Source of the DNA: Burkholderiales bacterium | GTDB lineage: Bacteria > Pseudomonadota > Gammaproteobacteria > Burkholderiales > Burkholderiaceae_C | DNA: 10,410 nucleotides | Direction: 5' to 3' | Assembly (NCBI GenBank): GCA_947453585.1 | Contig: CANGHQ010000031.1 | Span: forward strand, 1 to 10,410 | Shown here: positions 1 through 6,232 of the stretch, in pieces | Numbering within the stretch: the first letter of the stretch is position 1 | Layout: each line of letters opens with the position of its first letter | The notes under the pieces: generated by a model | Told to the model about the DNA's origin: nothing | Seen by the model: only the letters and a program-made list of their open reading frames with translations | Database searches by the model: none | Program-made: the position numbers and the translations under genes

Positions 1-232
1 AACCCGCCCCGTCGGCCTTGAAGGCCTGCACCACATCGGGCGACAGGCGTATGGTGGTAGAGACCTTGGGCGCCGCCTTCAAGGTTCCCGCAGGGCGCCC
101 CGCACGGCGCGCCACGATTTGCGCCGCTGAGCTCACGCGTCCCTCGCCTCGCTGCGCCTGGTCAAGTGAGCGCAATACTGCAGCCTCGAACTCAAGGACC
201 TCTGGGTCTGTCGCTGATTTAGTTTTTCCCAT
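1..232 (-). CDS. BrnA/DUF4415-like ribbon-helix-helix antitoxin (partial, cut by left edge)
   Basis: Seen: the frame opens at ATG 232-230, preceded by GGGAG at good Shine-Dalgarno distance, and runs off the left edge after 77 codons. The start overlaps the toxin stop by 14 bases, so translation of the two is probably coupled. Residues 1-40 are acidic and helical in character. A GRPAG linker lies at 45-49. The start of a ribbon-helix-helix follows (STTIRLSPDVVQAFKADGAG, about 58-77). This matches the layout of the complete BrnA encoded at 3663-3938: a GRP linker, then a basic strand, DV, and a KAxGxG turn. Known of the family: BrnA/DUF4415 proteins neutralise their toxin through the N-terminal part and repress the operon through the ribbon-helix-helix. 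Inference: it is the antitoxin of the HigB/RelE-like toxin upstream. The missing C-terminus would be expected to continue with WQTRh-type residues. Confidence 0.8.
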   Translation of the reverse strand, partial: MGKTKSATDPEVLEFEAAVLRSLDQAQRGEGRVSSAAQIVARRAGRPAGTLKAAPKVSTTIRLSPDVVQAFKADGAG

Positions 233-536
233 TGAAACGCTCCCGCAATTGCACTAAAAATTCAGGCCGCAAGTTATCAAACTTGGCCTTGGCGTACACC
301 AGCAACAAAACAATTTCCCCGCTGGCAAGCCGGTTGAAGTAGATCACCCGTGCTCCGCCCCTCTTTCCCATACCCTGTCGCGTCCAACGCACTTTTCGCA
401 AACCGCCCGCGCCGGGAATGACATCACCCGCAAGCGCGTTCTCCGCAATCCAATCAATGAATTCGGCGCACTCAGGCTCACTCCAAACCTTGAGAGACCA
501 CGCGATGAATTCAGGGGTTTCGATGACGGTCCAAAT
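219..536 (-). CDS. HigB/RelE-like type II toxin, apparently starting at ATT
   Basis: The reading frame is open from an in-frame TAA at 545-543 to the TAA at 221-219. Read from ATT 536-534 it gives a 105-residue protein starting MWTVIETPEF, the usual length and N-terminus of this toxin group. Family landmarks are LRKVRW (about 46-51), GKRGGARVIYF (about 58-67) and VYAKAKFDN (about 80-88), the basic beta-sheet core of HigB/RelE mRNA-cleaving ribonucleases. No ATG, GTG or TTG occurs in frame before TTG 401-399. That start would leave only 60 residues and delete the two N-terminal helices. ATT is therefore either a genuine rare start, as in E. coli infC, or a mutated ATG that silences the toxin. 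No clear Shine-Dalgarno sequence precedes it. Family assignment is solid; start and activity are uncertain. Confidence 0.8.
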   Translation of the reverse strand: MWTVIETPEFIAWSLKVWSEPECAEFIDWIAENALAGDVIPGAGGLRKVRWTRQGMGKRGGARVIYFNRLASGEIVLLLVYAKAKFDNLRPEFLVQLRERFNGKN

Positions 537-555
537 TTTATGTTACTACAAAAAA
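536..555. promoter_or_regulatory. Dyad next to the HigB-like toxin start, candidate antitoxin operator
   Basis: The 20 bases TTTTATGTTACTACAAAAAA form an imperfect palindrome with arms TTTTATGT and ACAAAAAA (7 of 8 pairs) and centre TACT. It touches the proposed ATT start at 534-536. It has the same size, position and TGT-N4-ACA core as the dyad in front of brnT at 4173-4192. Ribbon-helix-helix antitoxins normally repress their own operon at such sites. Part of the symmetry comes from A/T runs, so the call depends mainly on the match with the second module. Confidence 0.45.
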
Positions 556-557
556 TT

Positions 558-586
558 GACATATCTTGATTCCCACCTGTGCGCAA
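558..586 (-). promoter_or_regulatory. Weak candidate promoter for the HigB-like toxin module
   Basis: On the minus strand TTGCGC (586-581) and TATGTC (563-558) are 17 bases apart, each matching 3 of 6 consensus bases. Transcription would start near 551, inside the 536-555 dyad and about 15 bases before the ATT. This fits repression by the antitoxin but is weak as a motif. A 7-base inverted repeat, ATTGACA at 555-561 and TGTCAAT at 594-600, surrounds it and may be chance. Confidence 0.25.
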
Positions 587-592
587 GTTGGC

Positions 593-620
593 TTGTCAAT
601 CCGAATTACTTTGCAAAAAT
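593..620 (+). promoter_or_regulatory. Candidate promoter for prfC
   Basis: TTGTCA (593-598, 5 of 6 matches to the -35 consensus) is followed after 16 bases by AAAAAT (615-620, 4 of 6 matches to -10). The stretch is clearly more AT-rich than the flanking coding DNA. This would give a leader of roughly 170 bases before prfC. The leader between about 640 and 798 is GC- and C-rich, and I see no further gene, riboswitch or terminator in it. Confidence 0.3.
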
Positions 621-798
621 GGAATGTAATACATAAAGGCATCGGCGACGACACGCCACACGGCAAACCAGCCCAAGGTCACGCGGCTTCCCTGCTCCCA
701 ACAGACTGCGACGCCCACGAAATGCGGCTAGCACAGCCCCCTCCCCTAAAATCCCCCCTTTCGCGCCCCGCCGCGCAGCCTCTTTGGAAACTCCCGCT

Positions 799-2430
799 TT
801 GTCCTTCGCCTCTGAAACCCGCCGCCGTCGCACCTTCGCCATCATTTCCCACCCGGACGCGGGCAAGACCACGCTGACTGAGAAGCTCTTGCTGTTCTCG
901 GGTGCGATTCAGATTGCCGGCTCGGTCAAGGCGCGCAAGGCCAGTCGCCACGCCACGAGTGACTGGATGGAGATTGAGAAGCAGCGCGGGATTTCGGTGG
1001 CATCAAGCGTGATGCAGATGATCTACCGCGACCACGTCATCAACCTGCTGGACACGCCGGGGCACAAAGACTTCTCGGAAGACACCTACCGCGTGCTGAC
1101 CGCGGTGGACGCGGCGCTGATGGTGATTGACGCGGCCAACGGCGTAGAAGCCCAGACGCGCCGCCTGATTGAAGTCTGCCGCCAGCGCAACACGCCTATC
1201 ATCACTTTCGTCAACAAAATGGACCGCGAGGTGCGTGAGCCGCTGGACATATTGGACGAGATTGAGCGTGAACTCGGCATGCCCTGCGTGCCCATGACCT
1301 GGCCGGTGGGCCAGGGCAAGCTGTTTGGCGGCATCATCAACCTGCGCACGCAGGCGATGACGGTGTTCGAGTCCGGCAGCGAACGCCTGCCGCAAGACTT
1401 TGACGCCATTGCCCTCTCGCACCCCGAGGCGCTGCAAAAGCGCTTTGGCCATGAATGGACCAGCGCCATAGAAAGCATGGAACTGGCCACCGGCGCATCG
1501 CCCGCCTGGGACCACGCCGCCTTTTTGGCCGGCAAGCAAACGCCTGTGTTTTTTGGCTCAGGCGTGAACAATTTTGGTGTGATGGAGGTGCTCGACGCTC
1601 TGGTCGATCTGGCCCCGGCGCCGCAAAGCCGCACCAGCACGCTGCTGGTGAACAAAGTGCCCGTCGTCAAAGTGATGCAGCCCGAGGACGAGCAGTTCAG
1701 CGGCGTGGTGTTCAAGGTGCAGGCCAATATGGACGCCAACCACCGCGACCGCATTGCTTTTGTGCGCATGGCCTCGGGCAAGTACACGCCGGGCATGAAG
1801 CTCAAGGTCATGCGCACCGCCAAAGAGCTGCGCCCCACCAGCGTGGTGACCTTCATGAGCCAGCGCCGCGAGGCGGTGGAAGAGGCCTATGCCGGCGACA
1901 TCGTGGGCTTTACCACCCACGGCGGCGTGCAACTTGGCGACACCATTACCGACGGCAGCGTCAACCTGCAATACACCGGCCTGCCGTTTTTTGCGCCCGA
2001 GCTGTTCATGACCGTGGTGCTGCGCAACCCGCTGCGCACCAAGCAGTTGCAACAAGGCCTGGCGCAGCTCGGTGAAGAAGGTGCCATTCAGGTGTTCAAG
2101 CCCGAGATGGGCGGCAATATGCTGCTGGGCGCTGTGGGCCAACTGCAGTTTGAAGTGGTGCAGCACCGCTTGAAAGGCGAGTACGACGCCGACATTCGCC
2201 TGGAAGGCTGCCAGTACACCGGCGCGCGATGGATTACCGCCGACACGCCCAAAGAGCTGCAAGACTTTGTCAACGCCTACCCCCAGCGCATGGCGCGCGA
2301 CGCGGCCAACACGCTGGCTTATTTGTGCACCAGCCCGTATGACGTGCGCCTGGCGCAAGAGCGCTTTCCCAAAATCCACTTCCACCCGCTGCGCGAGCAC
2401 GCGGGCCTGGCGCTGGGCAGCGCGGGTTAA
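799..2430 (+). CDS. prfC: Peptide chain release factor 3 (RF3 GTPase)
   Basis: Translational GTPase that recycles RF1/RF2 from the ribosome after peptide release; it acts in the cytoplasm. Seen, numbering from TTG 799: G1 P-loop SHPDAGKTT (about 17-25), switch I region ending RGIS (about 64-67), G3 DTPGHKDF (about 85-92) and G4 NKMD (about 139-142). Domain II and the C-terminal RF3 domain follow (QLQFEVVQHRLKGEYD region). Length is 543 residues against 529 in E. coli, so it is complete. Start choice: the frame also opens at TTG 784, but GGAA at 786-789 lies 9 bases before TTG 799. The resulting N-terminus MSFASETRRRRTFAIISHPD matches what I expect of betaproteobacterial RF3. No in-frame ATG is available, so a TTG start is needed either way. 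An MFS gene follows 14 bases after the stop. Confidence 0.96.
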   Translation: MSFASETRRRRTFAIISHPDAGKTTLTEKLLLFSGAIQIAGSVKARKASRHATSDWMEIEKQRGISVASSVMQMIYRDHVINLLDTPGHKDFSEDTYRVLTAVDAALMVIDAANGVEAQTRRLIEVCRQRNTPIITFVNKMDREVREPLDILDEIERELGMPCVPMTWPVGQGKLFGGIINLRTQAMTVFESGSERLPQDFDAIALSHPEALQKRFGHEWTSAIESMELATGASPAWDHAAFLAGKQTPVFFGSGVNNFGVMEVLDALVDLAPAPQSRTSTLLVNKVPVVKVMQPEDEQFSGVVFKVQANMDANHRDRIAFVRMASGKYTPGMKLKVMRTAKELRPTSVVTFMSQRREAVEEAYAGDIVGFTTHGGVQLGDTITDGSVNLQYTGLPFFAPELFMTVVLRNPLRTKQLQQGLAQLGEEGAIQVFKPEMGGNMLLGAVGQLQFEVVQHRLKGEYDADIRLEGCQYTGARWITADTPKELQDFVNAYPQRMARDAANTLAYLCTSPYDVRLAQERFPKIHFHPLREHAGLALGSAG

Positions 2431-2444
2431 GCCGGCGGCCCACT

Positions 2445-3614
2445 ATGCGCACCGCATCGCGCCAGGGTTTGCTGGCGATTTTTGGCTCGACGCTGTTCCA
2501 GCTCACGGGCATTTTTATGCTTTCACCGCTGCTGTTGCTGCTGCTGCGCCGCGCCGAAGTGTCCAACACCATGGCTGGCCTGTTTGCGGCTACCTCGTGG
2601 CTGGGCATCTTCATCATCACGCCGTTTGCTTCGCAGCTCACGCGCCGCGTTGGGCGCAGGCGCGCGCTGTGGCTGGCGTCAACCGTGCCGCTAGCCACCG
2701 CCTTTGGCTTTTTGCTGACCACGCGCCTGGAGGTCTGGTTTGCGCTGGAACTGTGCGCCAGCGTGGCCGGGGGCCTGCGCTGGGTGCTGGCGGAGTCATT
2801 CATAGCCGAATTCACCCCGCCCGACCAGCGTGGCCGCTATATCGGCGCCTACGCCACCATGATCGGCCTGACGTTTGTCATGGGCCCGGCGCTTTTGGCC
2901 TGGCTGGGCGACGGCAGCCCGTATGCGCTTTGGGTGGTGATTGGCTTTTTGGTGGTGGGCCTGGCGTGGACGGCGCTGGTGCCACGCACGCCGCCAGAAC
3001 ATGACGCTGATTCAGCCAAAGTCGGTTTCGCAGGCCTGTGGCACGCGGTGGCGGCGCACCCGGTTGTCATGCTGGCGGGCTTTGTTGGCGGATTTTTTGA
3101 GCTAGGCTTAGCGTCCATCTTGCCGCTGTATGGCCTGACATTGGGGCTACCCACGGGCGCGGCCACCTTGCTGGTGTCGGTGAGCGGCCTGGGCGGCATG
3201 TTGCTGGCATTCCCCACCGGCATGCTGATCGACCGCCTAGAAAACCCGGCACAAGGAAGGCGCACAGTGATGCTGGCGCTGGTGGCCTTGCTGCTGGCAG
3301 CGTCCTTTGTCCTCTTTGGCGTGTTAGATGCCCCTTGGCTGATGTGGCCCATAGCCGCCGTGTGGGGTGCGGCCGGAGGCAATTTGTACACCCTCACCAT
3401 GACCGACATCAGCAGCCGCGAGCGCGGCATCACCCTGGTCAACAGCACGGCGGTGCTGGTGCTGGCCTACACGCTGGGAGCGCTGATAGCCTCGTCCATG
3501 TCAGGAGCGCTGATTGACACCTCGCCCTGGCTGGGTTTTCCGCTGGTCTTGGTGCTGGTGTCGGGTCTGGCGACTGCGACACTGGTGTGGGCGCGGCGAA
3601 GGCGGGAGATTTAG
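2445..3614 (+). CDS. MFS transporter, 12 transmembrane helices, substrate unknown
   Basis: An integral inner-membrane protein of 389 residues, dominated by leucine/alanine/glycine-rich helices. Helices can be seen from about residue 8 (LLAIFGSTLFQL onward), 43-62, 74-92, 98-120, 131-154 and 161-180. A hydrophilic central loop lies at about 182-197 (TPPEHDADSAK), and a second set of six runs from about 204 to 383. A motif-A-like basic loop QLTRRVGRRRAL (64-75) joins helices 2 and 3. Its counterpart in the second half is GMLIDRLENPAQGRR (259-273), as expected from the internal duplication of the major facilitator superfamily. The ATG lies 14 bases after the prfC stop without a clear Shine-Dalgarno sequence, suggesting cotranscription and possibly translational coupling. 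The helix-4/5 region AESFIAEFTPPDQRGRYIG resembles YcaD-like and drug-efflux-like members. That does not define a substrate. The C-terminus is a short basic tail. Confidence 0.9.
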   Translation: MRTASRQGLLAIFGSTLFQLTGIFMLSPLLLLLLRRAEVSNTMAGLFAATSWLGIFIITPFASQLTRRVGRRRALWLASTVPLATAFGFLLTTRLEVWFALELCASVAGGLRWVLAESFIAEFTPPDQRGRYIGAYATMIGLTFVMGPALLAWLGDGSPYALWVVIGFLVVGLAWTALVPRTPPEHDADSAKVGFAGLWHAVAAHPVVMLAGFVGGFFELGLASILPLYGLTLGLPTGAATLLVSVSGLGGMLLAFPTGMLIDRLENPAQGRRTVMLALVALLLAASFVLFGVLDAPWLMWPIAAVWGAAGGNLYTLTMTDISSRERGITLVNSTAVLVLAYTLGALIASSMSGALIDTSPWLGFPLVLVLVSGLATATLVWARRRREI

Positions 3615-3662
3615 GGCCGCGTTCAAGCGCTGAAAGCCGCTTGTCCACTGGCTGGGCGCCTT

Positions 3663-3938
3663 TTACCCCACCTTGCTCAAGCGTTCCGCCATGCGGGTTT
3701 GCCAGCCAGGCCCGGTGGCCTTCCAGTGCGCAATCACGTCTGCGGGCAAGCGCAATGAAATCAATTGGCGTGGGTTGCTTGAAAGTGGCCTGCCGCCTTT
3801 GTTGATAGTTGCCCGCGCTAGCATCTCGTCGGTAAGTTCGGGCAGCTCTTCGTATTCCTCGGGCGCCACGGCATGCGCGTCCACCCACGCCAGGTCAGAC
3901 TTCAAGGAGCGGCGCGATGCGCCTTTTTTCGCGGTCAT
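3663..3938 (-). CDS. brnA: BrnA antitoxin (ribbon-helix-helix)
   Basis: A 91-residue protein. The N-terminal region is acidic and contains the BrnA signature region VAPEEYEELPELTDEML (about 24-40), which in this family contacts the toxin. A GGRP linker (48-51) and a C-terminal ribbon-helix-helix follow (SLRLPADVIAHWKATGPGWQ, about 61-80, then TRMAERLSKVG). The start ATG (3938-3936) lies inside the end of brnT, with a 44-base overlap, and is preceded by GAGGAAA. This is the toxin-first, overlapping order typical of brnTA. Known of the family: BrnA binds BrnT tightly and the complex represses the operon promoter. Inference: it acts on the dyad at 4173-4192. The gene is convergent with the MFS gene, with 48 bases between the two stops. 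Confidence 0.92.
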   Translation of the reverse strand: MTAKKGASRRSLKSDLAWVDAHAVAPEEYEELPELTDEMLARATINKGGRPLSSNPRQLISLRLPADVIAHWKATGPGWQTRMAERLSKVG

Positions 3939-4170
3939 TGGCTTTCCTCATGCTAAAAACATGGCGATCCGCGCCACGCGGTGCATATCCAACCACCACC
4001 ATTCGGCCTTCCAATTTTCCGAAGCAGATCATGCGCATCTCGCCATAGTCCCTGCGCGTGTCTTCCAATTCCAGCGTGACACCGGCGAAGACCAAGGCGG
4101 CGTCTTCAAAGTTCAGCCCACGCTCAGACAAGGCCGCGTCACGCTTGAGAGGATCGAAGGTGATTTTCAC
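3895..4170 (-). CDS. brnT: BrnT toxin (RelE-fold ribonuclease, DUF497)
   Basis: A 91-residue protein with a clear DUF497/BrnT pattern: MKITFDPLKR at the N-terminus, RGLNFEDAALVF (17-28), DTRRDYGEMR (37-46), GRMVVVGYAPRG (55-66) and RHVFSMRKANDRE (69-81). Known of the family: BrnT is a RelE-fold ribonuclease that inhibits translation by cutting RNA and is neutralised by BrnA. The start is GTG 4170-4168. It gives the standard family N-terminus, so upstream extension is not needed. No Shine-Dalgarno sequence precedes it, and the predicted transcription start falls at the GTG itself, so translation may be leaderless. The last nine residues or so (RRIAPLLEV) overlap brnA in another frame. The gene follows the amidohydrolase gene by 45 bases on the same strand but carries its own promoter. 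Confidence 0.93.
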   Translation of the reverse strand: MKITFDPLKRDAALSERGLNFEDAALVFAGVTLELEDTRRDYGEMRMICFGKLEGRMVVVGYAPRGADRHVFSMRKANDREKRRIAPLLEV

Positions 4171-4172
4171 AG

Positions 4173-4204
4173 GTTATTGTAGATACAAGAACTTATGACT
4201 GCAA
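4173..4204 (-). promoter_or_regulatory. brnTA promoter with overlapping operator dyad
   Basis: On the minus strand TTGCAG (4204-4199) and TACAAT (4181-4176; 5 of 6 consensus) are separated by exactly 17 bases. The -10 box lies inside a 20-base near-palindrome at 4173-4192, GTTATTGTAGATACAAGAAC, whose half-sites match at 8 of 10 positions. Transcription should start near 4169-4170, at the GTG of brnT. A repressor on this dyad would cover the -10 box directly, which fits the autoregulation known for BrnA. Confidence 0.62.
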
Positions 4205-4215
4205 TGTGGTAACTC

Positions 4216-5250
4216 TCACCCAAAAGCCTGCAACACATTGACCGCGTTCACCCCCACCGCGTCCACCGCATAACCGCCCTCAAACACCAGCACTGTGGGC
4301 AGGCCTACGGCGGCCAGGCGCTCGCCCAGGCGCAGGTAGTCGTCGCTTTGCAGCGCGAAGCCAGAGATGGGGTCGCCCGCAAAGGTGTCCACGCCCAGCG
4401 ACACCACCAGCGCCTGCGCGCCAAAGCGGCCAATCGCTGCCAGCGCCACTTCCAGGGCGTCGGACCATTCGGGGTAAGCGGTGCCGAGCGGCAGCGGCAA
4501 ATTGAGGTTGGCGCCCTCGCCTGCGCCCTGACCAGTCTCGTCGGCGTGGCCCAAAAAGAAGGGGTATTCGGTGCGCGGGTCACCATGCAGGCTGGCGAAG
4601 AACACGTCTGGGCGGTCATAAAAGATGGCTTGCGTGCCGTTGCCGTGGTGGTAGTCCACGTCCAAAATCGCCACGCGCTCCAGGCCACTGTTGCGCAGGT
4701 GCTGCGCGGCCAGGGCGGCGTTGTTCAAAAAGCAGTAGCCGCCAAAGAAGTCCTCGCCCGCGTGGTGGCCGGGTGGGCGGCTCAGGGCGAAGGCGGCGCG
4801 GGCGCCCTGCGCCACGTGTTGCGCCGCGCTCAGGGCGCATTCGGCCCCAGCACGCGCCGCCACCCAGGTGCCGGACGTGAGGGGCGAACCGGCGTCAAAC
4901 GAATACAGTCCCATGCGCGCGGCAAAGTTTTCTGGCTCCACATCCGTGCGAAAACCGCGCGTGGGCCACACGCTGGGCAGCGCGTCGTGCGCTGCGTTGG
5001 CGGGGTCGATGGCGACCCACTGGTCCCAGGCAGTCTCCAGAAACTTCAGATAACGCGGACTGTGGATGGATTCGAGCGCAGCAGCGTCAAAAGGCTGGGG
5101 GTTGCGCACCTCGCCCAACTGGCGGCGCTGCAATTCGGCCAGCACGTGGTCGGCGCGGGCGGGCACTTCGTGGCAGGGGACGAGTGCGCCCCGGAACATC
5201 TCGAACTGGCCCTGGTGCAGGGCGTGGTGGGGGTTGTAGAAAGTGATCAT
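4216..5250 (-). CDS. Acetylpolyamine amidohydrolase (class II HDAC-like zinc deacetylase)
   Basis: Zinc hydrolase of the arginase/deacetylase fold, 344 residues from ATG 5250-5248; Mycoplana ramosa acetylpolyamine amidohydrolase has 341. Catalytic residues are visible: tandem His in RPPGHHAG (H162, H163), zinc ligands D199 and H201 in ILDVDYHHGNG, D288 in GVDTFAGDP and transition-state Tyr327 in EGGY. By my recollection of the Mycoplana enzyme these lie at a constant offset of +4 (H158, H159, D195, H197, D284, Y323), and its loop-1 Glu17, important for polyamine choice, is also Glu17 here. Start choice: the frame extends to 5307, but MITFYNPHHALHQG is the expected family N-terminus. Probable reaction: removal of acetyl groups from acetylated polyamines or similar small amides in the cytoplasm. 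A related acetyl-amide substrate cannot be excluded. Divergent from the DUF6502 gene; brnT follows after 45 bases. Confidence 0.9.
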   Translation of the reverse strand: MITFYNPHHALHQGQFEMFRGALVPCHEVPARADHVLAELQRRQLGEVRNPQPFDAAALESIHSPRYLKFLETAWDQWVAIDPANAAHDALPSVWPTRGFRTDVEPENFAARMGLYSFDAGSPLTSGTWVAARAGAECALSAAQHVAQGARAAFALSRPPGHHAGEDFFGGYCFLNNAALAAQHLRNSGLERVAILDVDYHHGNGTQAIFYDRPDVFFASLHGDPRTEYPFFLGHADETGQGAGEGANLNLPLPLGTAYPEWSDALEVALAAIGRFGAQALVVSLGVDTFAGDPISGFALQSDDYLRLGERLAAVGLPTVLVFEGGYAVDAVGVNAVNVLQAFG

Positions 5251-5321
5251 GGCATAGGGGGTGAACGGTTGGGCGAGCTTACAGGGCCAGATTGGTCGTG
5301 CCATCACCGCAAATTTCTTAG

Positions 5322-5350
5322 ATAAAACTCAAAAATATGCTTTAAATCAA
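5322..5350 (-). promoter_or_regulatory. Candidate promoter of the amidohydrolase gene
   Basis: On the minus strand TTGATT (5350-5345, 4 of 6) and TTTTAT (5327-5322, 4 of 6) are separated by 17 bases in an AT-rich stretch. This would give a leader of about 65 bases before ATG 5250. No convincing Shine-Dalgarno sequence is visible in front of that ATG. Confidence 0.4.
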
Positions 5351-5363
5351 ATAATTCCTATAA

Positions 5364-5385
5364 ATGGGAAAAAATCCCATACAAT
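5364..5385 (+). promoter_or_regulatory. Palindrome and -10 box in front of the DUF6502 operon
   Basis: ATGGGA (5364-5369) and TCCCAT (5375-5380) form a perfect 6-base dyad around five A residues. The final T begins TACAAT (5380-5385), a 5-of-6 match to a -10 box. The spot for a -35 box (about 5355-5362, TTCCTATA) is poor, so an activator, or a repressor covering the promoter, could bind the dyad. Transcription should start at about 5392-5393, at the ATG of the next gene. Confidence 0.5.
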
Positions 5386-5392
5386 CGGCGCC

Positions 5393-6232
5393 ATGAACAT
5401 TTCACCCAGCCCCAGCCAAAGCGTGATGGACGAAGCGTTGGCGATCGCCGAGCCCCTGGTCTTGTGGATGCTTCGCTCAGGTGTGGGCTACGCCGAATTC
5501 GCCCAGGCGCTCAAGCCTGTGTTTTTGGCGCAGGCGCGCTTGGAACTCGCGCGCAACGGCCAGCGCGACAGCGATTCGGCCATCAGCCTGTTGTCCGGCC
5601 TGCACCGCAAAGACGTTCGGGCCTTTCGGGAGTCGGCCCATCAGGCCATGGCCCGTGTTAAGGAGGACGGCTCCAGCTGGGGCAAGCCCAGCGCGGCAAA
5701 CCAGGTGGTCACGCGGTGGTTGAGCCGGGATGACTGGGGCGACTGCATTCCTTTCAGTGGCGACGCTCCATCATTTGAGGCGCTGGCGCGCGCGGTATCC
5801 AAAGACTTCCATCCCCGCGCTGTGTTGCAGGAAATGCAGCGTCTGGGAGTGGCGCGTGAAGTGGACGGCCAAGTCCAACTTTTGCGTGAGGCCTTTGTGC
5901 CAGACGCCAAACACAAGGAGTCGCGCGAATTGCTAGCGGGCTCTGTAGCAGACCATTTGGCCGCTGGCGTGCACAACCTCAGCGAAGCAAGTGGCCCAAA
6001 GTTCCTTGAGCAAAGTGTGTTTGCCGACGGCCTGAGCGCAGAGTCGGTGCAAGAGCTCAATTTGATGGCCAACGCCCTGTGGGCCCATGTGCTGCAAGCG
6101 GTGATGGCCAAGGCAGTTCCGCTGTGTGACCGCGACCTCCACCACCCGGCGCCGCAGCGCTTTCGCCTGGGACTGTTCACCTTCTCGGCCCCCGAATTCA
6201 AGCCCGAAAACACCGGAGATAACGCGTCATGA
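5393..6232 (+). CDS. DUF6502 family protein, probable DNA-binding-like first gene of operon
   Basis: A soluble protein of 279 residues with no signal peptide or membrane helix. I recognise the DUF6502 pattern: EPLVLWMLRSGVGYAEFAQALKPVF (about 20-44), then SDSAISLLSGLHRKDVRAFR (about 60-79), VVTRWLSRDDW (105-115) and FHPRAVLQEMQRLGVAREVDGQVQL (139-163). The first two segments resemble the helices of a helix-turn-helix domain and the third a winged element, so a regulatory role is plausible but unproven. Start: ATG 5393 directly follows the -10 box and lacks a Shine-Dalgarno sequence. The open frame upstream to 5261 runs through promoter-like AT-rich DNA and is not coding. The stop TGA (6230-6232) overlaps the ATG of the next gene by ATGA, indicating translational coupling to the DUF5666 lipoprotein. 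Confidence 0.85.
   Translation: MNISPSPSQSVMDEALAIAEPLVLWMLRSGVGYAEFAQALKPVFLAQARLELARNGQRDSDSAISLLSGLHRKDVRAFRESAHQAMARVKEDGSSWGKPSAANQVVTRWLSRDDWGDCIPFSGDAPSFEALARAVSKDFHPRAVLQEMQRLGVAREVDGQVQLLREAFVPDAKHKESRELLAGSVADHLAAGVHNLSEASGPKFLEQSVFADGLSAESVQELNLMANALWAHVLQAVMAKAVPLCDRDLHHPAPQRFRLGLFTFSAPEFKPENTGDNAS

Noticed and set aside
344..586. Minus-strand open frame of 80 codons overlapping the HigB-like toxin
   Set aside because: It is out of frame with the toxin, and its sequence resembles no family. The toxin frame carries the conserved residues.
566..951. Several overlapping open frames on both strands between the TA module and prfC
   Set aside because: They are Pro/Arg/Ala-rich frames from GC-rich DNA, run into the conserved prfC start region, and have no ribosome binding site or recognisable motif.
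1455..2400. Arg/His-rich alternative frames inside prfC on both strands
   Set aside because: They are frame shadows of an intact RF3 gene whose domains continue without interruption.
3624..3643. Hairpin CAAGCG/CGCTTG between the MFS and brnA stops, as a terminator
   Set aside because: Only 6 base pairs with an 8-base loop and no T-run; too weak to call, although a terminator would be expected between these convergent genes.
4348..5325. Long plus-strand open frame (325 codons) antisense to the amidohydrolase gene
   Set aside because: The minus strand encodes an enzyme with every catalytic motif. The antisense frame is a by-product of high GC and codon bias and shows no family motif.
5261..5392. 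N-terminal extension of the DUF6502 frame upstream of ATG 5393
   Set aside because: The extra codons run through AT-rich promoter DNA, the palindrome and the -10 box. The DUF6502-like sequence starts after the ATG.
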